DNA of 64,000 nt. It comes from Solanum dulcamara. Taxonomy: Eukaryota; Streptophyta; Magnoliopsida; Solanales; Solanaceae. The notes below the pieces were generated by a model. That model did no database searches. It had not been told where the DNA came from and saw only the letters and a program-made list of their open reading frames with translations. Position numbers and translations under genes: made by a program. Positions 1 to 12,195 of this stretch are shown piece after piece (positions within the stretch are counted from its first letter, which is position 1; every line of letters starts with the position of its first letter). Location: assembly GCF_947179165.1 (NCBI RefSeq), contig NC_077237.1, positions 60,681,523 through 60,745,522 on the forward strand, given 5' to 3'.

Positions 1-611
1 AATAGTTTAAAACTTTTTATGTACCTATAGCCTCTTACATTCGTATCATATCAGGAAAGGGCATGTGAGCCGACAAGGCTGCAATAATATAAAAACATTT
101 ACAACATGCGATATAGGCACAGTAGAAAAAAAATTATAAACAACCCATGTATACATATTTCTACAAAACTCTAAGAATAGTAACAACAATATATGGCGGG
201 ACAGGGCCCTTGTCGTACCCCTGGAAAAATAAATATATACATATTACATGACTAGTATCAAAAGTTAGGCTCCGGAACAGTGGAGCGCTCCTAATAAAGC
301 GGAGTGGAAACCCTAAGCTGGAGGATCTCCAACATGAACATTTGTACCTGCGGGCATGAAACGCAACCCCCCGAAGAACGGGGGGTCAGTACGATATATG
401 TACTAAGTATATAAAGCATAACAACACATAACTGAGCTAACAACTAAAATAGGGATACAGGAAACAAATATAACAGTTAACAAATTTCTCGACCTGCATC
501 ATATGACATGAGGGCATGTGTATCTTCCTTACATACAATACTTGGCCCACTGTGGGACTTGATGCTACAAGTGTGCCACTATATTTCCACATGAATGCCT
601 ATAGACTGTAT

Positions 612-930
612 CCGGCCCTTCAGTGAGGGACTCAGTGAAGCTGTCATTTCATCGTGTATCATGTTCGGCCCTTCATGGGATGCAGTGAATAATCATTTAA
701 TCATATACCATGCCCGACCCTTCATGGGACCTGGTGAATTAGTATTTTATAATTTATCATGCTCGGCCCTTCATGGGACACGGTGAATTTATCATGCTCG
801 GCCCTTCATTGAACGTAGTGAGTTTATCCTGCGCAGACCTTCACCGGACGCAGTGAGTTTATTCTGCCCGGCCCTTCATGGGACGCGGTGTGTTTATCCT
901 GCCCTTCATAAGACGCGGTGAGTGATGTAT
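612..930 (-). repeat. Tandem GGCCCTTCATGGGA array inside LTR A
   Basis: About eight imperfect units of 35-50 bases, each starting near CGGCCCTTCATGGGA and followed by GGTGA and an AT-rich spacer. The last units are about 35 bases long and most alike. The same array is at 6769-7088. LTRs of B carry only two or three isolated GGCCC...GGTGAA motifs at the matching place, so the array expanded in the A subfamily. Confidence 0.8.
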
Positions 931-2819
931 TAACAGCCTGCACGAGTAGATTAATGAGGAACCATATACAATTAGCTCATCATCTGAGACTCGGTATAAC
1001 AATCGTTATCAACTATAATTTGAGGATCAAAATGATTATCATCTCAAGTATCCTCTAAATGCCATTAGGGGCCATATCGACGGAGTCTCAAGAGTCCTAG
1101 ACTTTTATAAAGGTAATACCAAACGTCTTATGCAATCAGAGACACTTGTCATTATAAAGTTCTTAGGCACGGGAGCTTATACATTTAATTAGTATTCATC
1201 ATATAGGGACTCAAGGGTAGCAGTTCAACTACTTGAAGAACTTTTATATTAAGAAATGAATAGGAGTTATAGTTCATGCTTCCATGCATCCAGTTACTAT
1301 TTGTTATATAGAAGGCTCGAGGGTGATAACTCAGCTACCTTAAGAGCCTTAGCATTTAGAAGTGAACACGAGTCAATAGGCTCTACATATATTACCTTTT
1401 ATCCTATAGAAGCCTTAAAAAGGCAATAGCTCAACTATTACAGGAGTTCTACCATTACGAAGTGGATAAGAATTATGAACTGTACTCGGAGCTTTACGAA
1501 TGGAATTATCCCCAAGTTCCATATACAAACCATTCATAACTTATATATAAGACATGCAAAAATAAAAAAGAATAGCTTCACATACTTATTCCAAATACAT
1601 GCAAAGAGAAGGAATAAGCTTTACATACTTATGCCAAAGACATTCCAAGAGAAGAAATAAGCTTTACATACCTCTTCCGGACTTTCCTTAATCACGTCCA
1701 CGTCATCGTCCTCCAAACCTATTTAATATGGAAGTAATACAAGTATCAACAACCTTAGTATTTAGGCACCTTAGGTTACACACGAGTATTTATAGAACTC
1801 ATCCCCTCGCCCGCCTTCTCGACTAGTTCCTTAACTAGTTAAAGAGTTAACGAAAATTAGGCAGTATCTCCCCTATAATGTGCCCCTTCCGAATTTCCAA
1901 TTTTACTCCCAATAGCTACAGACAACCAAATAAAATAACCTTCAGCATATATATATACTATTCACATCAATCTTATACAACATAAAGTCCAGACGACTCG
2001 CTCGAAGCTACGATACCAAAATAAGGTTTCTAGTTTCCGTTTTGCAAAAACTTTAACCATATGAAATGGGGGAAGGGGGGTCATGTGGATGCAAAAATAA
2101 GCTCCCCCACCTATTTTATAAGACATTTATTCCCTGCCACACACACCACACAGCCAGTAGCCGCCTCCAAACACACAACGCCTCACTTCGACTGCAATTT
2201 AACTACAATGACTTCAATTTAGATTGTTTCTATTGTCGAGCATTTACAAGAACTTTTTTATACTTAAATAAGTATAAAAGTTAATTAATACACTAAATAA
2301 CAAACTCATAAAGTACAATTTTAAAGGAGAAGCCTTACCTTACCTGAAATTGGCCAAACCTAGCCAAAATTGCGCCTCAGAACTTCTTTAGTTGCGCTGA
2401 AACTGCGTGGACTGTTTGCTGTCCGTTTGGGATGAACCAAGCCATGATTTTATACTTATAATATCTACATATCATTTTGGTATATGCTTGATAATTAATT
2501 TATGGAATGAAACTCGGAGGCTCACCTCCAAAGGGCCAAACGCGTAGCTCCCTCCTCTTGTTCCTAGAGTTTTCCTTTCAACTTTCTCTTGTTTGTTCCA
2601 AGTGTAAAACTGAAGTTATGGTTCCATAGACATCATAAGATACATATATACATCTCCACGTAGTTAAGAAACACCGTAGATAATTAATTCATGGAGAGAA
2701 AATTGGAAACTTACCTTAGTTCCTCTTAAACAGTGGCTACTATCTTTTCTTCCTAGGTTTTTCCTCTCTTATGTTTGCTGAAATTTTCGATGAAGAATGA
2801 GTTAATATTCATCATAGGT

Positions 2820-3036
2820 CATATATATGTACCTCTTTAGAAGGTTCCACGTGGCATCCCCCTAGGGGTGACATGTGGCAGCCCCCCTAGGGGTGACATA
2901 TAATAGTGGGGTCCACCCCAAGCTGCTGCATCACCTACTTGAGCCTAAGTAGGTGCATCACCTGCTTGTCCAAGTAGGTGCATCACTTTCTTGTCTAAGT
3001 AGGTACATCACCTACTTGCTTTGAGTAGGTGCGTCG
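2820..3036 (-). promoter_or_regulatory. Candidate LTR promoter block: TATA, CACGTG motifs, CACCTACTTG array
   Basis: Read on the minus strand: palindromic CACCTACTTG/CAAGTAGGTG units (3036-2928), then CACGTG and CATGTG boxes with CCCCTAGGGG palindromes, then a TATATAT stretch at 2830-2820. This order is the same in LTRs of B, H and G, which supports a promoter role. There is no transcript evidence. Confidence 0.5.
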
Positions 3037-3353
3037 TTTCCTTATTTCTCTTTCGTTGGTTCGTAATCTAGTCTTACTTCAAGAGCCTATGCATTCCTTG
3101 CTACTTAGGCTCGACGTGTACTCAAGTAGCTTAAGTGTGTAGGACTTCTAAGTTGGTAGCTTACGCAAGTAGATTGAATCCTACAACTCATTATTTGGCC
3201 TTCAACTAACTCTACTTCCAACCTTCTCTACTATGGGGTATCACATTCTCCTTTCCTTAGAGTCGTTTGATAGTATCGTAGCTTATCCGGCTCACATGAT
3301 AATGTCCAAAGAACTTAAGAGACATTCCAAGATCGAGAATGTGGGGTGTAACA

Positions 3354-3372
3354 TCCTTCCCCCCTTGAGAAC
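3354..3372 (-). other. Polypurine tract of element A
   Basis: On the minus strand an A/G-rich run ending in GGGGGGAAGGA abuts the start of the 3' LTR. The same tract sits before the 3' LTR of G (59625-59640). It would prime plus-strand DNA synthesis. Confidence 0.8.
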
Positions 3373-3374
3373 AT

Positions 3375-3668
3375 TCATCCCCGAATGTTGAATAAGACTT
3401 CCCTGAAGACTTTATACAAACTGTAGGGAGATTCCCTTCTATTGTGATAACATACATTTTCATCCAAGTAATTAATATACAAGTAACAGTAGTGGGGGTT
3501 ACCTATAGACATCGGGAATAGGTATGGATACCTATGTTTCATGTCCTCTTCAGCTTCCCAGGTCATTTCTTCACGATTCTTATTCCACCGCAATACCTTC
3601 ATAGAAGCTACATCCTTAGTTCACAACCTTTTAATCTGCCGATCCAAGATGGGAATAGGTTGCAGTAT
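3375..3668 (-). pseudogene. Chromodomain tail of integrase, remnant in element A
   Basis: The minus-strand translation shows ILDRQIKRL, a stop codon, TKDVASMKVL, a one-base shift, and then NREEMTWEAEEDMKHRYPYLF spread over two lines of reading. This matches the C-terminal chromodomain of G (59305-59508) nearly residue for residue. In chromoviruses this domain binds modified histones and steers integration into heterochromatin. The rest of integrase is missing upstream; a 5S-derived block lies about 170 bases away. The piece is too short and broken to act alone. Being next to the polypurine tract, it may be kept simply because it overlaps sequence needed in cis. Confidence 0.75.
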
Positions 3669-3832
3669 GCCAATGCTCATAGACTGCATAATTATATTTG
3701 TGCCATTTGCACGAGGTGCGTTCCAATTTAGTCATAATCTTTTATGCTCTTTGCTTTCTCTGTTCCATATGTGTCATTGTACTAACATGCCTTTATAATC
3801 TCTTTTTTTCATACTTGTTTTGTTCCCTTTTT

Positions 3833-3940
3833 CACTTCCCAGGGGTCACCCATCCCAGTGCTACTCTTACCCAAGAACACTTAACTTTAGAGTTTTGACG
3901 GAATTCGGTGCATTAGTGCGGGTATGATCGCGTCCATCCC
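3833..3940 (-). pseudogene. 5S rRNA-derived segment in element A (sense to the element)
   Basis: The minus strand reads GCGATCATACCCGCACTAAT, a diverged middle, AAAGTTAAGTGTTCTTGGGT, AAGAGTAGCACTGGGATGGG and TGACCCCTGGGAAG. This follows the order of plant 5S rRNA, including both internal promoter parts (A-box region and C-box). It lacks the last 15 or so bases and has several substitutions. It is not a functional 5S gene: it is a single diverged copy with no spacer array or T-run terminator. A second 5S-derived block lies in element B at 36489-36606 in the other orientation. Confidence 0.85.
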
Positions 3941-5520
3941 TTATGGGGTCTAGTTTGAAGTTTAAGCGTTCCCATTTATATACGATAGCATCAGTTGATT
4001 TTCACTTATGCTTGTACTTCTCTTGTCCACTTCCTCCCTTTTAGGGTGTACCCATGTCATCCTCTGTTTATTTTCAGCTATTCACACGCGAATAATTCTA
4101 CTCCAACATATTTAACATGCTGCACCATATCTATATTTTATGTCAAATCATTCATATGTTAGGTTGCCTTTATAGGAAACCTCGCACAACCATAGGGTGC
4201 TTTAGCAATCGCAATATATCGTATAAAATCTCATCTAATGGTTTATACTCGAGTAAATATCCATAATGTCGCAGTGCATTTAAAGCCACATTCCATTCAT
4301 CCCAATCAATAACAAGCTCGTGCTCATAATTGGTTCAAATTCTCCACTCGAGAGTACCTATACTTTGATGATTTGTGTTTCAAGCTCCGTCATTATACTA
4401 TCCTAATTCCAGTAGATACCACTTATTCTTCTAATAACCTCGTAATACAATAGTTCTGCAAATCGACATTCCCTCTCCTTGCAGGATCTCACTAATCATC
4501 AAGGTGGAGTCACGTATACACAATACTTCTTTATGCCTCCTGAACTTTTCTCTTTGTCTTGTGCTTAAGGCTCACTTCCAATCCTGCGTAAAACCATATC
4601 AACTTCATTGTAGTAGTGGCTTTGTCTTATCATCTTTTCATCATACTATACCTTTAGTTCGTAATTGTCTATTTCCCTTTTTGTTTGATACTCATACTTA
4701 ATTAATCACATCTCTCTTGAGTGCCTCTATTACAACTTCTCTATTATTCCTCCAGCTCATATCCTCTTTTGGTTGTGCGCAAGGAATTCCATAGTACCCT
4801 TTGTTTCTGTGCGCTAGCTATCCTTTTCGTCCTTACATAACCTTTATTCGAAACTTTACTTATAGAACTTGATAAATCTTCCTTATTTGTTCCATAGCTT
4901 GCTTTTCCATTTAACACCTATCTTTACATTCCATTTACATGGACCCCATCATACCTTTTAGTTATTTCCTTACTAAACTTTATTTATTCTCATAACGGTT
5001 TTTGTTATATTCACCTGGTACCCTATTCGCATTCAGTCCCATAGTATAACACCGCTTGACCTTCTTCACGATTCTCACTATGGGCTACTTACCCTTCTTA
5101 GTTAGTCTTATCATTAATGCCTCACAAGCTATCCTATTACTACTTTATATCTGTTACAATTCTTTTCTCCCTTATAGTTTTGTCGTAATCATACTATTAC
5201 ATCTTTCAACTATAACTCGTCATAGTTTATCGCTATGTATCAATTCAGGCGATGCCTTACTATATCGTTTTATCCAAATCTATCAGTTTTCTCTAAGTCA
5301 TCTTCTTTGGCTTATAGATCCTTTCAACCTTCATTCTACTATACCAATATCGACCTCCTAGTTTCTATTGCCCTTAATTCAACAATTAACTCATTTTTCA
5401 AGGTCAGCCATACTCGTTTAGTCAAATCTCATCATTGTTGTAATCACAACCTTTTAAGACATACTACAGCCCTATGTCTCATTCTCTTCTTATTTCTAAG
5501 AAAATTTGGGCAGAGTTTTC
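3941..5520 (-). other. Non-coding interior of element A
   Basis: No open frame of note; T/C-rich on the plus strand. The part near 4020-4080 resembles B interior near 37160-37220 (shared CTTCCTCCCTTTTAGGGTGT-like text), so A and B share an ancestral interior. I see no recognisable protein in it. Confidence 0.6.
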
Positions 5521-6031
5521 TCTATATTTCTTACTATCTTAACACCTGCATACAGAAAATGCCAGTAGTGCCTCACAGGGCACACATATATATAGTCATA
5601 TAATCTCATATCACATCCATATAGGTCACCCACAATTAACAGTATGGAAAGAGACTTACCTCGTATGTCCACTCGAATTGCACCTGTTACACTTTCCTAT
5701 TTACCTTTTCTTTCACTCTTCAACTTTATATGTCAATCACATTTCAATACCTTAACTCATATTTGTCTTTCATGCCTTTACTTACCTGCGTACTTTGCAA
5801 CTTCCAATATTGTCATTCATCTTCTTCTATCGATATTGTCCTTCTACTAAAACCATAGGTTAGTATGAGGAATTTCATTCCTTATGACTCGTCTCTATCG
5901 CACGATCTTAGATATAAAAGAAAGAAAACATCCTAAATGTCCTGTAGCCTCTTGTTTATAGATGTGGTGCACAACACACCGATAAACAAGACTCTACTAG
6001 ACATGGTCTGTAGACACTCTAAGGATGAACT
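5521..6031 (-). promoter_or_regulatory. Conserved 5' leader of element A
   Basis: Untranslated leader downstream of the primer site on the minus strand. The first 120 or so bases match the leaders of B, C and G. The full 500 bases match only B (38096-38662) and C (19347-19860). The hairpin at 5961-5980 is described separately. Likely carries packaging and dimerisation signals (inference). Confidence 0.65.
5961..5980 (-). promoter_or_regulatory. Leader hairpin with palindromic loop (element A)
   Basis: On the minus strand GGTGTG-TTGTGCAC-CACATC: a 6-bp stem with one G-U pair and an 8-nt loop containing the palindrome GTGCAC. Same position and shape in C, B and G. Confidence 0.6.
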
Positions 6032-6043
6032 GCTCTAATACCA
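6032..6043 (-). other. Primer binding site of element A
   Basis: Minus strand TGGTATTAGAGC, four bases from the LTR end. This is the initiator-Met tRNA primer site with one change (C to T, which still allows a G-U pair). Element C has the same variant; B and G have TGGTATCAGAGC. Confidence 0.85.
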
Positions 6044-6047
6044 CTTC

Positions 6048-9000
6048 TATCATGACCCAACCCCGTAGGCCGTGACTGGTGTCCGACCTGGACCCCCTTA
6101 TCTATCAGCTACACGTAAGTTGAACTGTGTGTGATGTAATACTATACACAAAAATTTCAATAGTTTAAAACTTTTCATGTACATGTAGATTCTTTCATTC
6201 GTATCATTTCATGAAAGGGCACGTGAGCCGACGAGGCTGCAATAATATAAAAATATTTACAACATGTCGTATAGGCACAGTTGAAACAACTTATAAACAA
6301 CCCATGTATACATATGTCTACAAACTTCTAAAAATAGTAACAGCAACATATGGAAAGACAGGGCCCCCATCGTACCCCTAGATAAATAAAAATATACATA
6401 TTACATGACTAGTATCAAAAGTTAGGCTTCAGAACAGTGGAGCGCTTCCATCATTGCTGAGTGGAAACCCTAAGCTGGCGGATCTCCAACATGAACATTT
6501 GTACCTGCGGGCATGAACCGCAGCCCCCTGAAGAATAGGGGGTCAGTATGATATATGTACTGAGTATATAAAGCGTAACAACACATAACTGCACTTACAA
6601 CTGAAGTAGGGATGCAGGAAACAAATATAATAGTTAAAAAATTTCTCGACCTGCATCTTATGACATGAGGGCATGTATATCTTCCTTACATACCATACCT
6701 GGCCCGCTGTGGGACTTTATGAAACAAGTGTGCCACTATATTTCTACATGAATACCTATGGACTGTATCCGACCCTTCGGTGAGGGACTCAGTGAAGCTG
6801 TCATTTCATTGTGTATCATGCCCGGCCCTTCATGGGATGTAGTGAATAATCATTTAATTATATATCATGCCCGACCCTTCATAGGACGCAGTGAATCGGC
6901 ATTTTATCATTTATCATGACCGGCCTTTCATGGGATGCAGTGAATTTATCATGCTCGGCCCTTCATGGGACGCGGTGAGTTTATCCTGCCTGGCCCTTCA
7001 TTGGATGCAGTGAGTTTATCCGGCCCGGCCCTTCATTGGATGTACTGAGTTTATCCTGCCCAGCCCTTCATGGGATGCGGTGAGTGATGTATTAATATCC
7101 TTCACGAGTAGAGTAATGAGGAACCATATTCAATTAGCTCATCATCTGAGACTCGATATAACAATCGTCATGGACTTTATTTGAGGATCAAAATGATTAT
7201 CATCTCAAGTATCCTCTTAATGCCATTAGGGGCCATATCGACGGAGTCTCAAGAGTCCTAGATTTTTATTAAGGTAATACCAAATAGCTTATGCAATCAG
7301 AGACACTTCTCACTATAGAGTTCTTAGGAACGAGAGCTCATATATTTAATTAGTATTCATCATATAGGGACTCAAGGGTAGCAGTTGAACTACTTCAAGA
7401 ACTTTGATATTAAGAAATAAATAGGAGTTATAGTTCATGCTTCCCATGCATCCAGTTACTATTTTTTATATAGAAGGCTCGAGGGTGACAGCTCAGCTAC
7501 CTTAAGAGACTTAGCATTTAAAAGTGAACATGAGTCAATAGGCTCTACATATATTACCTTTTATCCTATAGAAGACTTAAAAATACAATAGCTCAACTAT
7601 TACAGGAGTTCTACCATTACGAAGTTGATAAGAATTATAAACTGTACTCGGAGCTTTACGAATGGAATTATCCCCAAGTTCCATATACAAACAATTCATA
7701 ACTTATATCTAGGACTTGGCAAAATAAAGAAAAATAGCTTCACATACTTATTCCAAAGACATGCCAAGTGAAGGAATAAGCTTTACATACTTATGTCGAA
7801 GACATTCCAAGAGAAGGAATAAGCTTTACATACCTCTTCCTGACTTCCCTTAATCACGTCCACGTCGTCGTCCTCCAAACCTATTTAATATGAAAGCAAT
7901 ACAAGTATCAACAACCTTAGGCTTTTCAGCACCTTAGGTTACATACGAGTATTTATAGAACTCATCCCCTCGCTCGCCTTCTCGACTAGTTCCTTAACTA
8001 GTTAAAGAGTTAATGAAAATTGGGAAGCATCTCTCCTATAATGTGCCCCATCAAAATTTCCAATTATACTCCCAATAGCTACAACCAACTAACTACAATA
8101 ACCTGCAGCATATATATATACCATTCACATCAATCTTATACAACATAAACTCCAGACGACTTGCTCGAAGCTGCGATACCAAAATAAGGTTTCTAGTTTC
8201 CCTTTTCCAAAACTTTTAACCTTACGAAGAGGGGAGAGGGGGGTCGTGTGGCTGCAACCAGCAGATCCCCCACCTATTTTACAAGACATTTAGGCCCTGC
8301 AACATACACCACACAACCAGAAGCCACCTCCAAACACACAACGCCTCACTTCCACTATAATTTAACTACTATGAAGTACAACCCCATAAAGTACAAATTT
8401 AAAGGATAAGCCTTACCTTACCCGAAATTGTCCAAAGCTATCCAAAATTGCGCCTCAGAACTTCTTTAGTTGCACTGAAACTGTATGGACTATTTTTCTA
8501 TCCATTTTGGCTGCACCAAGACACGATTTTATACTTCTAATACCTCTATATCATCGTGGTATACACTGAATAATTAATTTACGGCACAAAACTCGGAGGC
8601 TCACCTCTAAAGGGCCAAACTTGTAGCTCCCTCCTCTTGTTCCTAGAGTTTTCCTTTCAACTTTCTCTTGTTTGTTCCAAGTGTAAAGCTGAATTTATGG
8701 TTCCATAGACATAGTAATATCTATATATACATCTTCACATAGTTGAGGAACACCATAGATAATTAATTCACGGAGAGAAAATTGGAAACTTACCTTAGTT
8801 CCTCTAAAAACCGTGGCTACTCTCTTTTCTCCCTAGGTTTTTCCTCTCTTATGTTTTCTGAAAATTTGGATGAAGAATGAGTTAATAGTCATCATAAGGC
8901 ATATATATGTACCTCTTTAGAAGGTTTCACGTGGCATCCCCCTAGGGGTGACACGTGGAAGCCTCCTAGGGTGCCACCTCAACCCATATGGACAATTACA

Positions 9001-9454
9001 TGCTGCCATATGGCAATGGGGTCCACCCCAAGCTGCTGTATCAGCTACTTGAGCCTAAGTATGTGCATCACCTACTTGTCCAAGTAGGCACATCACCTAC
9101 TTGCTTTGAGTAGGCGCATCATTTCTTTATTTCTCTTTCGTGGGTTCATAATCTCATCTTACTTCAAGAGCCTATGAATTACTTGCTACTTAAGCTCGAC
9201 GTGTACTCAAGTAGCTTAAATATGTAGGACTTCTATGTTACTAGCTTACGAAAGTAGATTGAGTCCTACAACACATTATTTGGCCTCCAACTCCATCCGA
9301 ATTCTTATAACTCTATTTCCAACCTTCTCTACTATGGGGTATCATATTCTCCTTTCCTTAGAGTCAGTTGATAGTGTCGTAGCTTATCCGGCTCACATAA
9401 TAATGTCCAAAGAACTTAAGAGACATTTTGAGCTCGAGAATGTGGGGTGTAACA
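6048..9454 (-). mobile_element. 5' LTR of element A
   Basis: 3407 bases, bounded by the primer site on the left and by AACA at 9451-9454 on the right. Holds the GGCCC array (6769-7088), TATA-like stretch (8900-8910), TCACGTGG box (8927-8934) and CACCTACTTG units (9046-9110). Its end facing the primer site reads TA in place of TG. Confidence 0.85.
6769..7088 (-). repeat. Tandem GGCCCTTCATGGGA array in 5' LTR of A
   Basis: Counterpart of the array at 612-930, about eight units. Individual units differ between the two LTRs by substitutions rather than by unit number. Confidence 0.8.
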
Positions 9455-10085
9455 ATCCATTCCCTATCACCCTCAAACAAGTGAGCAAGTCAGGGTGTCT
9501 AACAGACAAATCAAATAAATTCTTGCCCAGATTGTAACTCTTAACTTTATGAAATGGGCACGGAAGTTAGATGATGCCTTGTGGGAATATAGACCAGTGT
9601 TCAAAAATCCTTTAGGGATGTCCCCATATTAAATGGTTTTTAGAAAATATTTTTGTTGTTTGAAATACAGCACCAGGCAGTGAGGGCTTTGACGTAAATA
9701 TTAATTGGTCAAAAGTGGCACACGCAAGGGTGGAGGGCCTCAATAAAATTGATGAGTTCTGATTAAGAGCTTACTAGAGTGCAAATATTTATAAAATCTT
9801 GATGAAGAATTTTAATGTCCAAAAGTTTTTAAGGAGAGAATTTACTTTGATGGATTAGGCCTTGTTGTTCAACTCGAGATGAAGGCTATTTCTAGAAAGT
9901 TACAATCAATATGGTTAGGACTGTTCAATGTATAAGAGTTTATGATAACAAAGCGATTGACCTTTTTGGAGAAAACGAAAATATTTGCAAGGTTAGTGAA
10001 AAATGTGTCAAACATTACATGGGAGTGTTAGAGGAGGTTCCTTTGAATCAATTTCTCTATATAGAAATATCTTGGATATATAGTC
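9455..10085 (+). pseudogene. Integrase C-terminal part of an Athila-like gypsy element
   Basis: Plus-strand translation in shifting frames gives KWARKLDDALWEYRPVFKNP, LGMSPY, KINELDEF-like text and, near the end, YDNKAIDLFGENENICKV followed by VKHYMGVLEEVPL. This is the order seen at the end of Athila/Tat-lineage integrases. There are stops and frameshifts (for example TAA right after LGMSPY). The upstream part is absent because element A lies directly to the left. Followed by AGGAGGCAACCCAAGTGT (10122-10139), which typically follows integrase in that lineage (recalled, not searched). Family assignment moderately sure; coding capacity lost. Confidence 0.65.
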
Positions 10086-12195
10086 GTATTTTCTTCCCGT
10101 AATATTAAATTAGGTACTTCTTAGGAGGCAACCCAAGTGTCGAGAGTCCTCTATTCTCCTTTCTCCTCTATGTTGAATCATATATGCATACCCTTTGAAA
10201 GGTGATGAAGAAGAAATAATATTCAATATGTAGGGTGTGCTGAAATGGCTATATCCTTATTTGAAATATGGGAAGCCTATGCACTCGTACACTACACTCC
10301 CTCAACTGATTACAGCGAGAAAACATGAGTGACTAGCATTTCACATGTGAACTACCGGAGTGATACTAGCTAGCATAATTCATACGTAGTCCAAATCATA
10401 TTCTTTGAAGAAAATAATATTATTTCAAGATGAACTTTTGTTTAGTTTGTGAATTTCCATCTTGCAGTTATCTGCCCATCTTATCAATGGACGCATATAG
10501 ATCATCTTAGGTTTTCATGAATTATTCCCTATAAATGGTGTCCCAAAAGTGAGTTGCTTACAAATTATTGTGTGCCACAAACTAAATCGCAGACCCAAAC
10601 TAGAGCTTTAAAATTTTACTACTCTATTTCCCCTGTATGCGACGTGTAAGCGGCTAAGGACAATGGTTTGTTTGCATCTCGCATATCACTATAATTGAGG
10701 TACACCCTGTTTATGGATTTTTTCACTATGAGGTCATAGAGTGTTTCAAGTTTGGGGTGGGGAAAATATTAGCTGAGTCATTTTTCGTTCATTATTATTG
10801 AGTCAAATAAACTCCAGGAATTTTCTTTATACCACAGTTATTTTAAACTTTTCTTCTTTATTTTCTTTTGTTTTTAGAGTCATTTTTTGTCAAACCCGGT
10901 TGGTATTTTTCAATGATAGATTAGAGATGACTTTCTTATGGAAAATATCAAGCTTTATTGTTTAATTGAGTCTTTTGTCGCACTTCTTACATGTGGGACC
11001 ACCAAAATATTTTGTGATTGGCAAAGGTAGATTTTTTAAATTTTTTTGGGGGAAAAGCAAATTGAAATGCAATATCGTTTCATGGTGCATACATTTATTA
11101 TTTTTCTGCAAGAATTACAAAAGGGAATCTCTTTGTTGTAGTTCGTCCAAAGTCATGTCATTCACTTAATTTTTAGAATAGCTTGTGAATTTGCTGTATT
11201 GAAAATACTTATGCGAAAAACATTTGATTCATTCTTGTATATACATATGGTCTAGAACTTGCACCAAAATGTACTTCAAGGTGAAATTTTAGTTTTGGCA
11301 TAGCTTGAAAGTTGAACTGAGGCCCCTTTTTAATAAGCCACTATCCCAAAATTTTCTATCCAAAATGACATAATCTTAGTCGCCCCTTTTGAGTGTAAGC
11401 CAAATTCTTTGGATTTCTTGTTGCATATGTTGAACCAATGTAACTCTTTGTCTTAATACCGTCATGCCTCCTTATATGCTAAAGATTGTGAAATATGCTA
11501 AAGGCCTATGTTTGGGGGAAAACTAAGAAAGTTGAATGATGAAAATTTAGGTAAAAACCTAAGTTTGGGATTTGTGTAAAAATGAAAGCAAAAAGTTGTG
11601 ATCTAAAGAGTATAGAGCACTACAATCTTCATAAAAGATTATTGATAAGAAATGAGAGAATACAAGAATGAAGTAAAAAAATTGGGTGTCAACTCAACGT
11701 ATGCACATACCTCAAGTGGAAAGAGAAAAAGGAAAGTTGAAGTCAGTGATCATCAAATAGAAGGAGAAATAAGTTGAATGAGTAAGCGAAAAATGTGAGC
11801 AGATGCTCAAAAATAGGAATGAAAGCATCAGGGAGGCATCTTAGTCACTTGACGAAATCATACCCCACCTTTTACCCAACTCTAAATTAGTCCTGTAGGT
11901 CTTTGGAAATTTTGAGCTTTGTTAATCTACATTAGTGGTGATCTACATATGTGGAAAACTATATGTCAATGTGTATATACTAGAATTTATTTGTGAGAGT
12001 GAGAATTTTATTGCATAATTAATGATCCCTTGAAATCATATTCATAATTGTGAATTATTCTTTCTTGTGTGAGTGGAATTGCATACTTTATATTAATAGT
12101 GATGGCTTGATTTCAATTAAGTTGCATGAATGCGATAAGCTCGCGTGAATCTATAGGCAAACCAAGAAGGTTGATGACCTTGTCTTGAAATTTTC
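10086..12195 (+). mobile_element. 3' non-coding region of the Athila-like element
   Basis: No gene seen. Repeated AGTTTGGGG-type purine stretches (around 10747-10761 and 11510-11525) are usual for the long 3' untranslated region of Athila/Tat elements. A 3' LTR could not be delimited. The boundary at about 12195 is where D-type LTR sequence begins. Confidence 0.5.

Larger units (their letters stand above)
1..3353 (-). mobile_element. 3' LTR of element A, truncated by window edge
   Basis: It aligns throughout with 6159-9454. It ends at 3353 with the minus-strand TGTTACACCCC terminus, directly next to a purine tract. It carries a GGCCC tandem array (612-930), a TATA-like stretch (2820-2830) with CCACGTGG just upstream in element sense (2848-2855), and a palindrome-rich CACCTACTTG array (2928-3036). 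About 90 bases near 2220-2310 have no counterpart in the right LTR. Confidence 0.85.
1..9454 (-). mobile_element. Element A: minus-strand, largely non-coding chromovirus-like LTR retrotransposon
   Basis: Two direct LTR copies flank a 2.7 kb interior. On the minus strand the order is 5' LTR (6048-9454), primer site (6032-6043), leader, decayed interior, polypurine tract (3354-3372), 3' LTR (1-3353, cut by the window edge; base 1 matches base 6159 of the other LTR). The interior has no gag, protease, reverse transcriptase or integrase that I can recognise, only a chromodomain tail and a 5S rRNA-derived block. The LTRs differ at roughly 20 sites in the first 140 aligned bases, so A is much older than B or G. 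The outer LTR end reads TA rather than TG at 6048. The 5 bases after the right LTR are ATCCA; the matching target copy lies outside the window. Confidence 0.85.

Noticed and set aside
612..930. CRISPR-like array
   Set aside because: Units are tandem, without unique spacers, in a plant LTR with an equal copy in the partner LTR.
5056..5603. Two overlapping hydrophobic frames (101 and 122 codons) resembling membrane proteins
   Set aside because: Hydrophobicity follows from T-rich DNA in the decayed interior of A. No conserved counterpart and wrong strand for the element.
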